Positions 6,583 through 16,859 of a stretch of DNA of 64,000 nt are shown here, piece after piece (the first letter of the stretch is position 1; each line of letters opens with the position of its first letter). The DNA is taken from assembly GCF_023156385.1 (NCBI RefSeq), contig NZ_JAKZAK010000002.1:62001-126000 (forward strand), read 5' to 3'. Origin of the DNA: Marinobacter xestospongiae. Lineage in GTDB: Bacteria > Pseudomonadota > Gammaproteobacteria > Pseudomonadales > Oleiphilaceae. Under the pieces are notes generated by a model that did not search any database, was not told where the DNA came from, and saw only the letters and a list, made by a program, of their open reading frames with translations. The translations under genes and the position numbers were made by a program.

Positions 6583-8712
6583 TCAGAACGCGTAGGCGAC
6601 GCTGGCTTCGACCGTGCGCTCCTCACCAAACCAGCAGTTGAGGGCATCGAAGCAGCTGTAATAGCGCTCATCCATCAGGTTGTTGACGGACAGCCCCAGG
6701 GATGTGCCTTTCAGGGCCGCGCTGGCCATGCCCAGATCGTAGCGGATTGCCACATCCACCAGCGTCGCAGACGGCACCTTACCTTCGTTGGTGACCGCAT
6801 CCAGCTCGGCTTCGCCGATGTAACGCACGCCGGCGCCGGCGGTCAGGCCCCGCAGGGCGCCGTCATAGAAACCGTAGTCTGCCCAGGCCGAAACCATCTG
6901 CTCCGGCACCCAGATTGGGGTCTTACCTTCCAGTCCGGTGTTGTCTTCGGTGACTTCCACATCCTGCAGGGTGTAGGACAACGACAACAACAGGTTCTCA
7001 GTGGGCTGCGTCAGCGCTTCCAGCTCAACACCCTGGGAACGCACCTCACCGGCCTGAATCTTGTCATACGGACCGCCATTGGGATCGCGGGTGGGTACGT
7101 TTTCCTTGTCGATCCGGAACGCCGCCAGGTTCACCTGATGGAGACCGTCCGCCGACTTGTACTTCACGCCCGCCTCAAGCTGCTCGCCGGTGGATGGATC
7201 GAACTCCCGGCCATTGCGGTCTGAGCCGGTCTGTGGTTCGTAGCTTTCGGCGTAATTGAGGTAGGGTGAAAAACCGCCAGGAAGTTCGTACAGCGCGCCT
7301 GCGCGCACCGACACATTGTCCTGCTCCAGTTTCGAATCCACCTGCTGACCGTACTTCAGGCCCTTCTCGGTGCCTTCAAAATCGTCCCAGCGCACGCCAG
7401 CGATCAGCACCAGGCGATCCAGCCGGACCTGATCCTGCAGGTACACCCCGAGCTGCTTCTTGTCGATGGTGAAATCGGAGCTGTAGGCAGTGCCGGTCAT
7501 GTCGATGGTGGCCGGATTGATCTGATAGTAGTCCGGGTTGAACAGGTCGATGTCAGGCGCCGCGGAATCCTCGTAGCGCACATCGGACTCCAGTTCCATG
7601 TAGTCCACACCCACCAGCAGGTTGTGTTCCAGAGGGCCGGTGCGGAAACGGCCTGAGAACTGGTTGTCGACGGTGAATCCGGTGGTTGCCTCATCCGTCA
7701 GGTAGGCACGCCGGGACAGGGTGCGGGCGTCCGCCGCCAGCACCGTGCTGTAGGTGTTGGTCTGGTAGGCCTCGGCGTCGGTGTAGCGGAAGTTCTGCAG
7801 GAAATTCCAGTTGTCGTTGATGTTGTGGTTGATCTTGTACCCTGCCATCAACACTTCTTTATCGAAGGTGTTCCAGTTGGCATCCCCGGAGAAGGCGTCG
7901 GTCGGCAGGCGGCCGTTGGGATTGGGCTTGAACACGGTGGACGCCGGCAGACTGGTATAGATGCCCATCTCCGGGTCTTTCTGGTAGTACAGGTTGAAGT
8001 TGACCAGGGTATCTTCACTGACCTGCCAGTCCACCGAGGGCGCGATCAGATGGCGTTCTTCCTCAGAGGTTTCGGCCTGACCATCACGGCCACGGGTCAG
8101 CGCCACCAGACGGTAGGACAGATCGGAATCACCCAACTGACCGGCACTGTCCACAGAGGCTTCCAGCAGGTTGCGCGAGCCACCGGCCAGCTCGATCCGG
8201 TGATCGCTGCGGGTCGACGGTTTCTTGGATATCAGGTTAACCATGCCCCCTGGCGGCATGGCCCCGTACAGGGTTGACGTCGGTCCACGGAACACCTCGA
8301 CCTGCTCCACCGCCGCCAGGTCCACCTGGGGCTGCAGGTTCCAGTCGTTGTAGAGCAGTTGCAGGCCGTCGTAGTAGTTCTGGTAGTTGATGAAGCCGCG
8401 CATGCTGAACAGGTCGATTCGCCCCACCGCACCACCACGCAGCTCGGTGTTCACCCCCGGAGCATAGCGCAACGCCGCGGCCACAGAATCAGCATCCCGC
8501 ATCTCCAGGACCTGCTGGTCAAGGACACTGATGCTCTGGGGCGTTTCCTCCGGCGCCAGCGCGGTTTTGGTGGCAGTGCTGCGATACGTGTCTCCATACA
8601 CCGTCAGCTCGTCCAGGGACCCGAGAGTCTCATCGGCCTGGGCAGTGGAAACCAGGGCCAGTCCAATGGCCAGGGAAAGCAGGGAACGCGGTTGGGAAAG
8701 TCTTGGGATCAT
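6583..8712 (-). CDS. TonB-dependent siderophore receptor
   Basis: A 709-residue outer-membrane receptor for ferric siderophore uptake driven by TonB. There is a cleavable signal peptide (ending about STAQA), then a plug domain with VYGDTYRSTATKT, PQSISVLDQQVLEMRDA and the conserved VEVFRGPTSTLYGAMPPGG, then a long beta-barrel ending in the outer-membrane terminal Phe (VEASVAYAF). The plug resembles the FhuA/FoxA/FpvA superfamily, but the ligand cannot be assigned. A Fur-box-like sequence lies 47-65 bp before the start. An AraC-type gene sits upstream on the same strand and is a candidate activator. Confidence 0.92.
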   Translation of the reverse strand: MIPRLSQPRSLLSLAIGLALVSTAQADETLGSLDELTVYGDTYRSTATKTALAPEETPQSISVLDQQVLEMRDADSVAAALRYAPGVNTELRGGAVGRIDLFSMRGFINYQNYYDGLQLLYNDWNLQPQVDLAAVEQVEVFRGPTSTLYGAMPPGGMVNLISKKPSTRSDHRIELAGGSRNLLEASVDSAGQLGDSDLSYRLVALTRGRDGQAETSEEERHLIAPSVDWQVSEDTLVNFNLYYQKDPEMGIYTSLPASTVFKPNPNGRLPTDAFSGDANWNTFDKEVLMAGYKINHNINDNWNFLQNFRYTDAEAYQTNTYSTVLAADARTLSRRAYLTDEATTGFTVDNQFSGRFRTGPLEHNLLVGVDYMELESDVRYEDSAAPDIDLFNPDYYQINPATIDMTGTAYSSDFTIDKKQLGVYLQDQVRLDRLVLIAGVRWDDFEGTEKGLKYGQQVDSKLEQDNVSVRAGALYELPGGFSPYLNYAESYEPQTGSDRNGREFDPSTGEQLEAGVKYKSADGLHQVNLAAFRIDKENVPTRDPNGGPYDKIQAGEVRSQGVELEALTQPTENLLLSLSYTLQDVEVTEDNTGLEGKTPIWVPEQMVSAWADYGFYDGALRGLTAGAGVRYIGEAELDAVTNEGKVPSATLVDVAIRYDLGMASAALKGTSLGLSVNNLMDERYYSCFDALNCWFGEERTVEASVAYAF

Positions 8713-8758
8713 GGGTTACCTGATACTCCTGAATGAAGACATGAAGGCTGACAATTCA

Positions 8759-8777
8759 AATGCCAATCATTCTTATT
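8759..8777. promoter_or_regulatory. Fur box upstream of the TonB receptor gene
   Basis: AATGCCAATCATTCTTATT matches the classical gammaproteobacterial Fur site AATGATAATCATTCTCATT at 16 of 19 positions. It lies between the AraC-type gene and the receptor gene and overlaps a possible minus-strand -10 hexamer TAGAAT (complement at 8775-8780). Iron-replete repression of the receptor by Fur is the expected consequence. Confidence 0.65.
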
Positions 8778-8844
8778 CTAGAGATTCTGACAACCACGAC
8801 TTAACCATTTGGTGCATGATGCATCGGTGTCAGGAAGCCTCTGA

Positions 8845-9747
8845 TTAACGCTCGGGCTCCACCGGCACCCAATACTCCATGCTGGTTATGGATTGCTCCA
8901 TGGTGAACTCGGGGTGATACACCTCCAGATCGAAACCGTAGCGGCCACGGTAACCTGACGACGGCAGCCAGTAATGGATAAACCATTCCAGTGTCTTTTC
9001 CAGCGCGGCCAAGGGCCCCTGAAACGGAATCACGGCGTATTCCTGCGCCGGCACCGTCAGCCGTGGCAGGTGAGGAGGAGGCTCCAGCCCGTCCGCTTCC
9101 ACAGTCGCCCAGTAGGGAAAGCTGGCGCCGGAATCCGCCGCTTCGGAAATGTCCATGACGCCAATCAGCGGACGGTCGCTGGGGCGTTCGACCTTGGCCA
9201 GCAACTGCTGCCAAAGCGCGGGGACCTTGGTGGCAAAATCCGGCTGGTCGGCAAACAGGCCGCTTACCTGGCCACACACCCCCACCACATCGAACGCCGG
9301 TCGGGTCTCCACCCGAATCTGCAGCATCCGCGGGTTCAGCTCCTCCGGCGGTAACGGCAGGTCACGACTGTGGATGGGCGTGCGCAGGCCGGAACGCTGG
9401 CCGCGTTTGCGATACTGTCCGGGGCTGCACCCGAACATCTGGCGAAAGCTGCGGCTGAAGCTGATTTCGGAGTCAAAGCCGCAGGCCAGGGCAATGTCCA
9501 GTTGTCGCTGGGTACCGGACAGCAGGGCCTCGGCGGCGCGGCTGAGGCGCAATTCCCGGACATACTGGGCCACCGACAGCCCGGTGTGAGCGGCAAAGAC
9601 CCGCTGAAACTGCCAGCGGGACCAGCCCCCCAGAGCTGCCAGGGCCTGGACCGACAGCGGCTGATCCAGATTGCGGTGAATATGGTCGAGCACACGCTCA
9701 ATGCGGCTCAGAGGGGTCTGGAGATCGGAGCGGGCATACTGGGGCAT
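8845..9747 (-). CDS. AraC family regulator with GyrI-like effector domain
   Basis: About 300 residues. The N-terminal AraC/XylS HTH pair comes first (LSVQALAALGGWSRWQFQRVF and DIALACGFDSEISFSRSFRQMFGCSPGQYR), then a GyrI-like/SOUL-type ligand-binding domain with FDVVGVCGQVSGLF and YAVIPFQGPLAALEKTLEWF. The order matches Rob-type regulators. I used the ATG at 9747; an in-frame TTG at 9771 would add eight residues. It precedes the TonB receptor gene on the same strand with a 132-bp gap holding a Fur box, so it may share or control receptor expression. Effector unknown. The stop is embedded in the recurrent TTAATCAGAGGCTTCC motif. Confidence 0.87.
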   Translation of the reverse strand: MPQYARSDLQTPLSRIERVLDHIHRNLDQPLSVQALAALGGWSRWQFQRVFAAHTGLSVAQYVRELRLSRAAEALLSGTQRQLDIALACGFDSEISFSRSFRQMFGCSPGQYRKRGQRSGLRTPIHSRDLPLPPEELNPRMLQIRVETRPAFDVVGVCGQVSGLFADQPDFATKVPALWQQLLAKVERPSDRPLIGVMDISEAADSGASFPYWATVEADGLEPPPHLPRLTVPAQEYAVIPFQGPLAALEKTLEWFIHYWLPSSGYRGRYGFDLEVYHPEFTMEQSITSMEYWVPVEPER

Positions 9748-9885
9748 CGGGACGGACTCAACGGCTATCAACTCAGAGCCGCCACTCTAAACGATATTAC
9801 TTCTCGTTTGTATCGTTTCCGGCGACAGCACGCGTTATCAGTCGCTGTCCGTCTCCGGGCGTGTTCATCTGTCGGGTCGACTGGC

Positions 9886-10425
9886 CTAAATGATATGAAC
9901 CCGCCCATCGCTGCCGGCGAAGGGGTTGTTGACGCTACTGCCCTCCCCTTTCAGCACCGCTTCAGGGTGGTTCTCCAGCATTTCCTGCTCAATCTCCACC
10001 GCAAACTTGCGGGGCACATCCACCATCACCAGGTACTTGCCGGCCTCAATCTCGCCATGGAACCGGCGGATCTGGTAGTTCTCCGACGAGATGCCGCCGA
10101 AGCCTCCCAGCCAGCCGCCCGCCATCACCGCAAACGCTGCCAGCGCCACCCAGGCCAGGGTCGGCCACTGGATGCCTGACCACAGCATGGCAGGCAGGAT
10201 GAACGACAGGGCCAGCACCAGCCCGATCAGCATGCCACGCTCGACAAAGCGGGCCAGATCGGTGCGATCCAGAACGCTGGCGCGGTGCAGACGGTGGGTG
10301 TACAGACCAGCCTCATCACGGCTGACGATATGGAAACGGGAATCGCGGATGCCCCGGGCATGCAGGTCGTCGGAGATGTCCTGCACATCGTCAATACGAT
10401 CCACTACATAGAAAAGCCGTTTCAT
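9886..10425 (-). CDS. Conserved membrane protein, DUF1269/YflT-like fold suspected
   Basis: A 179-residue protein. It begins with a soluble beta-alpha segment, MKRLFYVVDRIDDVQDISDDL, followed by HARGIRDSRFHIVSRDEAGL. Two membrane helices lie in the middle (GMLIGLVLALSFILPAMLW and LAWVALAAFAVMAGGWLGGF). A C-terminal domain follows (GKYLVMVDVPRKFAVEIEQEML). This soluble-TM-TM-soluble layout with a glycine-rich hairpin resembles general-stress or DUF1269-like proteins that sense or modulate membrane state, but no specific function can be given. It stands alone between genes, with GGGAGG upstream of the ATG. Confidence 0.72.
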   Translation of the reverse strand: MKRLFYVVDRIDDVQDISDDLHARGIRDSRFHIVSRDEAGLYTHRLHRASVLDRTDLARFVERGMLIGLVLALSFILPAMLWSGIQWPTLAWVALAAFAVMAGGWLGGFGGISSENYQIRRFHGEIEAGKYLVMVDVPRKFAVEIEQEMLENHPEAVLKGEGSSVNNPFAGSDGRVHII

Positions 10426-10572
10426 GACAGCACCTCCCTCGCGCAGAGTCGCGAACGGTCACAGCCCGATTATAAAACAGCAGAGTGGTCCCGTCGGCCA
10501 ATGTTCAGACCGTCTGGCGATAGCCGCCGACGGGTTAGTGAATCCGGTCATATCGGTGTTGCCCGGGGAAGA

Positions 10573-11355
10573 TCAGGTCAGTCCATTCCACAACCCGACG
10601 CAGCTGATCACCAAAAGGATCGACCCCAGTACCCGGAAAAAGATCGGCGTCTCCGCCTGCAGCATGCGTTCATGAAACCGCAGGCCAATCACATGGCCTA
10701 TGGCGGCGCAGGGCAGCAGCCAGAGATGGTGAATCAGTTGCAGATCAACCTCCGCCCAGACGAACGCCCCCATCTTGATGGTGACCAGGATGAACCAGAG
10801 CGCAAACAGGGTGTCCCGCAGTTTCTCCTTGGGCAGATGCTGGGCTGCTACCGCAATGATCAGCGGCGCACCAATCAGCGACGTACCGCTGATGTAGCCT
10901 CCCAGCATCAGGAACACGGTGTCGACAGCCTTGCTGTTGCTGCGGAACGGCCGGTTGAAGATGTAGGACAGCGAGTAGACCGACACGATGGCAAAGATAA
11001 TGCCACTCATCACCTGCGCCGGCAGGGTGATCAAGCCAAACACCCCGATCAGCTTTGGCACAATCATGATGGCCAGAATCCGCCGCAGATAGACCCAGTC
11101 CACGGTGCCGCCGGCGCTGGCCGAAACCTCGGCAGAGGCCGCCTGCTTGCGGTTGTTCATCACAATGGTCAGGGATGAGAACACCAGCAGGTGTACCGAA
11201 ATCAGCGGCAGGTACACCAGCGGATCGTTGTGCACCAGCAGCAGAAACGGCAGCGACAGGACCGCACCACCAAACCCCAACCCGGATCGGACAAAACCGC
11301 TCCAGATGAAGATCAGCCCAATCAGAACGTATTGCAGCAACGACAGGTCGGCCAT
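10573..11355 (-). CDS. TSUP family (TauE/SafE) sulfite/organosulfonate permease
   Basis: A 260-residue membrane protein with the duplicated TauE/SafE architecture: GLIFIWSGFVRSGLGFGGAVLSLPFLLL in the first half and GGYISGTSLIGAPLIIAVAAQHLPK in the second. TSUP proteins move small anions such as sulfite, sulfoacetate or organosulfonates across the inner membrane; the direction and ligand here are not readable. I start it at the ATG at 11355, which has AAGGA about 7 nt upstream, instead of the longer frame. No sulfur-metabolism neighbour is present, so the substrate remains open. Confidence 0.85.
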   Translation of the reverse strand: MADLSLLQYVLIGLIFIWSGFVRSGLGFGGAVLSLPFLLLVHNDPLVYLPLISVHLLVFSSLTIVMNNRKQAASAEVSASAGGTVDWVYLRRILAIMIVPKLIGVFGLITLPAQVMSGIIFAIVSVYSLSYIFNRPFRSNSKAVDTVFLMLGGYISGTSLIGAPLIIAVAAQHLPKEKLRDTLFALWFILVTIKMGAFVWAEVDLQLIHHLWLLPCAAIGHVIGLRFHERMLQAETPIFFRVLGSILLVISCVGLWNGLT

Positions 11356-11652
11356 GGGAGTCCTTCTGAGATTGAACGGACCGGGGAGTCTACCTGAGAA
11401 GCGCCCCGGGTTCGCCCCGCAATCACCACGATGAACCCCCGATTGGCCCCGGCCAGGCAACGCGACCCAGGTCACACTCCCGCCATCGGACGGTCACTGC
11501 GCCTGCTGATCCGTCGCGGCGTGGTCGCCGATTCCCTGGTCCGGAAAACCCCAGAAAAAGCCGGTTGGTACAGCGCCAGGCAGGCCATTTTCGCGCCTCT
11601 GGCAAATATCCGACGGTGAAACCAGACCGACTTTTTGGTTAGAAAATAGTCG

Positions 11653-11681
11653 TTGACCTCTATAGAAAAAGCATCTAGTTT
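11653..11681 (+). promoter_or_regulatory. Candidate sigma-70 promoter for the ior module
   Basis: TTGACC (11653-11658) and TAGTTT (11676-11681) are separated by exactly 17 bp in an AT-rich pocket. The -10 element is weak. A start near 11688 would give a leader of about 370 nt before the ior ATG. Confidence 0.3.
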
Positions 11682-11692
11682 GGCACTTGGTC

Positions 11693-11746
11693 GCGCCCCC
11701 ACAAGGGGTCGCAGACGATGAAATCGTTATGTCGGCCAAAAGCCGA
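11693..11746 (+). ncRNA. Three consecutive hairpins in the ior 5' leader (candidate structured leader)
   Basis: Hairpin 1 pairs GCGCCCCC (11693) with GGGGTCGC (11705), one mismatch, loop ACAA. Hairpin 2 pairs ACGAT (11715) with ATCGT (11723), loop GAA. Hairpin 3 pairs TCGGC (11732) with GCCGA (11742), loop CAAAA. They follow the candidate promoter immediately. I recognise no named riboswitch class, so a regulatory role is conjecture. Confidence 0.3.
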
Positions 11747-12056
11747 ACTACAAAAACAAGACAACCACTGACGCCGTGATCCGGCCGGGTGGGAGAGGAT
11801 TTCAGAATGTCCACATTATCGGTTACCACAACCGGACTGTGCCCGATGCACGGTCACACCCTCCGCATACCAGACCTTTCTCTGTTACTCGATTCGATAC
11901 CCCAGGACCCGGGCCTGACGCCAGACGGCACTTGCCTTCCGGTCGCCCTGCGCTGATCCGGACCTGACTCGTTCCTGATTTTCCACCAACACCCTTTTGG
12001 CTCAGCAATCTCGCTGCAGCAGGTGTCTGGTTTATCGAGCAGAAAGGTAATTCGTT

Positions 12057-15000
12057 ATGCGTGATGTCAGTCTCAACGATGTGTGGGAGCGCGACGCAGG
12101 TCCGGTGTACATGACCGGCAGCCAGGCCCTGGCACGCCTCCCCCTGCTGCAGGCCCAGCTTGATCAGCAAAATGGCCTTAACACCGCTAGCTTCATCTCC
12201 GGCTATCGCGGCTCCCCACTGGGCGGTTTCGACAAGGTCCTGTGGCAGGCCAAGGACTACCTCAAACAGCGCCACGTGCACTTCCTGCCGGGCGTCAACG
12301 AAGACCTGGGCGCCACCGCCGTATGGGGCTCTCAGCAAGTAAACATCTTTGAAGGCGCCAAGTACGATGGCGTCTTCGCACTGTGGTACGGCAAGGGGCC
12401 CGGTGTCGACCGTACCGGCGATGTCTTCAAACATGCCAACGCCGCCGGCAGTTCGCAGTATGGGGGTGTGCTGGCGGTGGCCGGCGATGACCACGCCTGC
12501 AAATCATCCACCCTGCCCCACCAGAGCGACTACGGTTTCGTAGACGCCTCCATGCCGGTGCTCAATCCCAGCGGCGTGCAGGAGATTCTGGATCTCGGTC
12601 TCTATGGCTGGGCCATGTCTCGTTACAGTGGCTGTTGGGTCGGGTTCAAGGCCCTGGCGGAAGTGATGGATTCCTCCCTCAGCGCCAACCTCGACCTGAG
12701 CCGCATCGACATCCGCATACCGGATAACTTCACTTTGCCCGAGGGCGGTCTCAATGCCCGCTGGCCAGACAAGCCGCTGGCCCAGGAAGAGCGCCTGCAC
12801 CGCTACAAGCTTGAGGCGGCCAAAGCTTTCGCTCGCGCCAATCGTCTGGACCGGACCGTGGTCAGTGCCAGCAAACCACGATTTGGTATCGTCACCACCG
12901 GCAAATCCTATCTGGACACCATCCAGGCCCTGGCGGATCTGGGCCTGGGCGACGCCGAGTGCGAAGCCCTGGGACTGACGGTATATAAGGTCGCCATGCC
13001 CTGGCCGCTGGAACCGGAAGGAATTTTCGAGTTCGCCGGCGGCCTCGATGAGATCCTGGTGGTGGAGGAGAAACGCGGCCTGATCGAAGACCAGATCAAA
13101 ACCCAGCTGTACGGCTGGCAGGATCGCAAGGCCCCACGGATCATCGGCAAACGGGATGAAACCGGCGCCGAACTGCTACGCTCCAACGACGAGCTGACCC
13201 CTGCCATGGTGGCGCGGGCGATTGCCGCACGCATCAAGAATCACTACTGCAACGACACCCTTCGCCAGCGGCTGGACTTTCTCACCGAAAAGGAATCCAG
13301 CCTGGCGCAACCGAAGGAGCGCCTGGAGCGAACGCCGCATTTCTGCTCGGGCTGCCCCCACAACACCTCCACCCGGGTGCCGGAAGGCAGTCGCGCCCTC
13401 GGCGGCATCGGTTGTCACTACATGGCCACCTGGATGGACCGCGGCACGGACACCTTCACCCAGATGGGTGGCGAAGGTGTCACCTGGCTCGGTCAGGCCC
13501 CGTTCACCAACCAGAAGCACGTGTTCCAGAACCTCGGTGACGGCACCTACTTCCACTCCGGGCTGCTGGCCATCCGCGCGGCGATCGCCTCCGGCGCCAA
13601 CATCACCTACAAGATTCTGTACAACGATGCCGTCGCCATGACCGGTGGTCAGCCGGTGGACGGCACCCTGACGGTGCAGCAGATCACCCACCAGCTCAAT
13701 GGTGAGGGAGTACGCCGGATTGCCGTTGTCAGCGACGACATCGACAAGTACCCCTCGCGGGCGGACTTTGCCGACAGCACCACCTTCCATCACCGTGACG
13801 ATCTCGATGAGGTTCAACGGGAGATGCGGGAGATTGAGGGCTGCTCGGTGCTGATCTACGACCAGACCTGCGCCGCCGAGAAGCGTCGCCGCCGCAAACG
13901 CGGCACCATGACCGACCCGGACCAGCGGGTGATGATCCATGCCGATGTCTGCGAAGGCTGTGGTGACTGCGGCATCCAGTCCAACTGCCTGTCGATCCTG
14001 CCGAAGGAGACCGAACAGGGCCGCAAGCGCACCATCGACCAGTCCGCCTGCAACAAGGATTTCAGCTGCGTCCGGGGCTTCTGCCCCAGCTTTGTCACCG
14101 TCAAGGGCGGCAAACTCAAGAAGCCTGCCGGTGTGAGTCAGGATGTCGACTTCCCGACCCTGCCGGAACCGACCTTCGTTGGCGAACACGATCCCTACGG
14201 CATCCTGCTGACCGGCGTTGGCGGCACCGGCGTGGTCACCGTCAGCGCCCTGCTGGGCATGGCCGCCCACCTGGAAGGCAAGGGCGTGTCGGTGCTGGAC
14301 CAGGCGGGCCTGGCGCAGAAGTTCGGTGCCGTGGTCAGCCACATTCGCATTGGTGATCGCCAGGAAGACATTCACGCAGTGCGTATTCCGGCCGGTGAGG
14401 CCGACCTGATGATGGCCTTCGACCTGATGGTGGCCGCCAGCGACGACGCGCTGGCCAAGCTGGACAACCGCTTCTCCCGCAGCGTGGTCAATACCGAGAC
14501 CGCAATGCCGGCGGCGTTCACCCGCAACCCGGACCTGCAATACCCCGGTGAGGCCATGGAAACCACCATCCGCGAGGCCTCAAAAGCGGACGGCAGCTGG
14601 TTCCTGGATGCCGGCAAGCTGGCCAAAGCACTGATGGGGGATGCCATGGCGGTGAACCTGTTCACCGTGGGTTTTGCCTACCAACAGGGCCTGCTGCCCC
14701 TGAAGGCAGCCTCGATTGAACGGGCCATCGAACTCAACAACGTCGCCGTGAACGCCAACAAGCAGGCCTTTGTGTGGGGCCGCCGCGCCGCCCATGACCT
14801 GGACGCGGTGATGTCTTTGGCATTCCCGCAGCCCAAGGCCAACGTGGTTCAGGTCATGGAGACCACCGAGCAGCTAATCGAACGCAACAAACGCCACCTG
14901 GAAGCGTACCAGAGTGAGAGCTACGCAAAGCGGTACGAGAACCTGGTGCGCAAGGTCGAGAAGGCGGTGGACGCAAAGCTGGGCCGAGATCCCATGCTGG

Positions 15001-15530
15001 TGCGGGCGGTGGCCGAAAACTACGCCAGGGTATTGGCCTACAAGGACGAGTACGAAGTTGCCCGGCTGTTCAGCAACGGTAGCCTGCTCAAGCAACTGGA
15101 AGAGCAGTTTGAGGGTGACTACGAGCTGGAATTCAATCTGGCTCCGCCGCTGCTGTCCCGCAGTAAAGACGGCGCCCGCCCCCGCAAACTCCGCTTCGGA
15201 CCGTGGATGGAGAAAGTGTTCCGGGCTCTGGCCCGTTTCAAAGTCCTGCGCGGCACGCCCCTGGATGTGTTCGGCTATACCGCCGACCGGCGCCTGGAGC
15301 GGGCGCTGATCCGCGAGTACGAAGCCGACGTCCACTGGCTGCTCCAGCACCTGAGCCGCGACCATCTGGACGCAGCCCGGGCGCTGGCAGCGCTGCCGGC
15401 GAAAGTCCGCGGATACGGACCGGTCAAAGAGAGCGCCTATGAAGCCGCAGCCAGGGAACGCCAGCAGTTGCGCCGGGAAATCAACCCCAGCGCTCCCGAA
15501 CACAACCGGATCGCCAGCGCTGCGGCGTGA
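12057..15530 (+). CDS. Indolepyruvate ferredoxin oxidoreductase, fused alpha-beta type
   Basis: A 1157-residue fused 2-oxoacid:ferredoxin oxidoreductase that converts arylpyruvates or related 2-oxoacids plus CoA into acyl-CoA, CO2 and reduced ferredoxin. Order: pyrimidine-binding N-terminus ([14 protein letters not shown]), TPP-binding domain ([15 protein letters not shown], then [12 protein letters not shown]), a cysteine-rich segment ([13 protein letters not shown] and [12 protein letters not shown]), and the gamma domain ([20 protein letters not shown]). The unusually long single chain is typical of the proteobacterial form that works without a separate iorB. The start has AAAGGTAA upstream. 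The dehydrogenase and symporter genes follow on the same strand, forming an amino-acid catabolic module. Confidence 0.93.
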   Translation: MRDVSLNDVWERDAGPVYMTGSQALARLPLLQAQLDQQNGLNTASFISGYRGSPLGGFDKVLWQAKDYLKQRHVHFLPGVNEDLGATAVWGSQQVNIFEGAKYDGVFALWYGKGPGVDRTGDVFKHANAAGSSQYGGVLAVAGDDHACKSSTLPHQSDYGFVDASMPVLNPSGVQEILDLGLYGWAMSRYSGCWVGFKALAEVMDSSLSANLDLSRIDIRIPDNFTLPEGGLNARWPDKPLAQEERLHRYKLEAAKAFARANRLDRTVVSASKPRFGIVTTGKSYLDTIQALADLGLGDAECEALGLTVYKVAMPWPLEPEGIFEFAGGLDEILVVEEKRGLIEDQIKTQLYGWQDRKAPRIIGKRDETGAELLRSNDELTPAMVARAIAARIKNHYCNDTLRQRLDFLTEKESSLAQPKERLERTPHFCSGCPHNTSTRVPEGSRALGGIGCHYMATWMDRGTDTFTQMGGEGVTWLGQAPFTNQKHVFQNLGDGTYFHSGLLAIRAAIASGANITYKILYNDAVAMTGGQPVDGTLTVQQITHQLNGEGVRRIAVVSDDIDKYPSRADFADSTTFHHRDDLDEVQREMREIEGCSVLIYDQTCAAEKRRRRKRGTMTDPDQRVMIHADVCEGCGDCGIQSNCLSILPKETEQGRKRTIDQSACNKDFSCVRGFCPSFVTVKGGKLKKPAGVSQDVDFPTLPEPTFVGEHDPYGILLTGVGGTGVVTVSALLGMAAHLEGKGVSVLDQAGLAQKFGAVVSHIRIGDRQEDIHAVRIPAGEADLMMAFDLMVAASDDALAKLDNRFSRSVVNTETAMPAAFTRNPDLQYPGEAMETTIREASKADGSWFLDAGKLAKALMGDAMAVNLFTVGFAYQQGLLPLKAASIERAIELNNVAVNANKQAFVWGRRAAHDLDAVMSLAFPQPKANVVQVMETTEQLIERNKRHLEAYQSESYAKRYENLVRKVEKAVDAKLGRDPMLVRAVAENYARVLAYKDEYEVARLFSNGSLLKQLEEQFEGDYELEFNLAPPLLSRSKDGARPRKLRFGPWMEKVFRALARFKVLRGTPLDVFGYTADRRLERALIREYEADVHWLLQHLSRDHLDAARALAALPAKVRGYGPVKESAYEAAARERQQLRREINPSAPEHNRIASAAA

Positions 15531-15657
15531 ACCGATACATCGCATTACGAACTAAACTAACAAGAGAGGGCCGGCCCGGTGATCCCGGAAAGGCCCAAAC
15601 CAAACCAGCCACTGCCCTCACAAGGGTCGCAGTGGCCAGAAAGCAAGGTGAAACGCC

Positions 15658-16758
15658 ATGAACGTATTCAGCCATCCCGAGTTCGACAACCACGAACAGG
15701 TCTCTTTCTTCTGCGATCCCAAAACCGGGCTCAAGGCCATTGTCGCCGTTCACAACAGCTCACGGGGCCCCGCGCTCGGCGGCTGCAGGATGTATCCCTA
15801 CGCCACCGACGAAGAGGCCCTGCGCGATGTGCTCCGCCTGTCCCGTGGCATGACCTACAAGTCGGCACTCGCCAACCTGGACCTCGGTGGCGGCAAATCG
15901 GTCATCATCGGTGATCCCCGCAAGCACAAGACGGAAGAGCTGATGGAGGCCATGGGCCGCTTCCTGGAAACCCTTGGAGGCAGTTACATCGCAGCCGAGG
16001 ATTCCGGCACCAGCGTGGCCGACCTGAAAATCATGGGACGCCAGACCAGCAATGTCGCCGGCGTCTCTGCCCGCAAAGGCTTTGACGGCAATCCAAGCAA
16101 TGGAGATCCGTCGCCAGCTACAGCCTATGGCACCTTTGTTGGCCTCAAGGCGGCCGTCAAGCACAAGCTTGGCCGTACCGACCTGACCGGACTGAAAGTG
16201 GCCGTTCAGGGTATCGGCAACGTCGGCTACCGTCTGGCGCGCCACCTCCACGAGGCCGGCGCCAAACTGTGGGTGTACGACATCCACCAGGATCAGATGG
16301 ATCGCGCGGTCGAAGAATTCGGCGCCACACCGGTCAGTGCGGAAGAAATCCTCACCCTGCCGGTGGATGTGGTTGCACCCTGTGCCCTGGGCGCGGTACT
16401 GAATGACCAGAGCATTCCGAAACTCAAGGCCACCGTGGTTGCCGGCGCGGCCAACAACCAGCTGGAACACCCCCATCACGATGAAGCGCTGATGAAGCGC
16501 GGCATTCTCTACACTCCGGACTTCGTCATCAATGCCGGTGGCATTATTGACGTCTTCCACGAGCGTACCGATCACGATGCCGACAAGGTTCGCGCCCATG
16601 TCGAGTCCATCGGTGAAACCCTGGAAGAAATCTTCACCCGCTCCGACCGGGATGGCCGCCCCACCGGCGCCATCGCCAACGAGCTGGCTGAGGAACGCTT
16701 CCAGCACATCCCCGCCCAGAAAGATCAGCAACCCGAATCGCTGGCAAAAGCCGGCTAA
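15658..16758 (+). CDS. Glu/Leu/Phe/Val family amino acid dehydrogenase
   Basis: A 366-residue NAD-dependent dehydrogenase that oxidatively deaminates a hydrophobic amino acid to its 2-oxoacid. The catalytic-lysine regions are visible in [20 protein letters not shown], the DSGTSV segment follows, and the C-terminal Rossmann domain carries [18 protein letters not shown]. It most resembles leucine or phenylalanine dehydrogenases and lacks the glutamate dehydrogenase extensions. AAGGTGA precedes the ATG. It lies between the ior gene and an NSS symporter gene, so the likely role is to feed 2-oxoacids (aryl or branched-chain) into the ior enzyme. Exact substrate preference cannot be fixed by eye. 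Confidence 0.9.
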   Translation: MNVFSHPEFDNHEQVSFFCDPKTGLKAIVAVHNSSRGPALGGCRMYPYATDEEALRDVLRLSRGMTYKSALANLDLGGGKSVIIGDPRKHKTEELMEAMGRFLETLGGSYIAAEDSGTSVADLKIMGRQTSNVAGVSARKGFDGNPSNGDPSPATAYGTFVGLKAAVKHKLGRTDLTGLKVAVQGIGNVGYRLARHLHEAGAKLWVYDIHQDQMDRAVEEFGATPVSAEEILTLPVDVVAPCALGAVLNDQSIPKLKATVVAGAANNQLEHPHHDEALMKRGILYTPDFVINAGGIIDVFHERTDHDADKVRAHVESIGETLEEIFTRSDRDGRPTGAIANELAEERFQHIPAQKDQQPESLAKAG

Positions 16759-16859
16759 CGGACGCCTGATCCAATGAGCAACATGTGAACTCCCTGGGGT
16801 CGGCCAACCCGGTCGGCCCCTGTCCCCCGAAAACAAAAAGATGTAAGCAGGAGACAGCT

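Larger units (their letters stand above)
11356..12056. other. 701-bp intergenic region: leader of the ior module
   Basis: No convincing gene is present; open frames here are short and unlike known proteins. The region holds a candidate promoter at 11653-11681, three consecutive small hairpins at 11693-11746, and a long stretch with little apparent structure up to the ior start. The TSUP gene start and its ribosome site lie at the left end. Confidence 0.5.

Noticed and set aside
11680..11698. Possible sigma-54 promoter TGGCAC before ior
   Set aside because: TGGCAC is present, but a GC at the required spacing is missing (9 or 11 bases, not 10), so the -24/-12 pair does not fit.
11776..11967. 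Open frame of 63 codons in the ior leader
   Set aside because: No ribosome site, no recognisable composition, and it lies in a region better explained as leader.
13176..14540. Long minus-strand frame opposite the ior gene
   Set aside because: It is a shadow of a high-GC coding frame; the plus-strand product has clear catalytic motifs.
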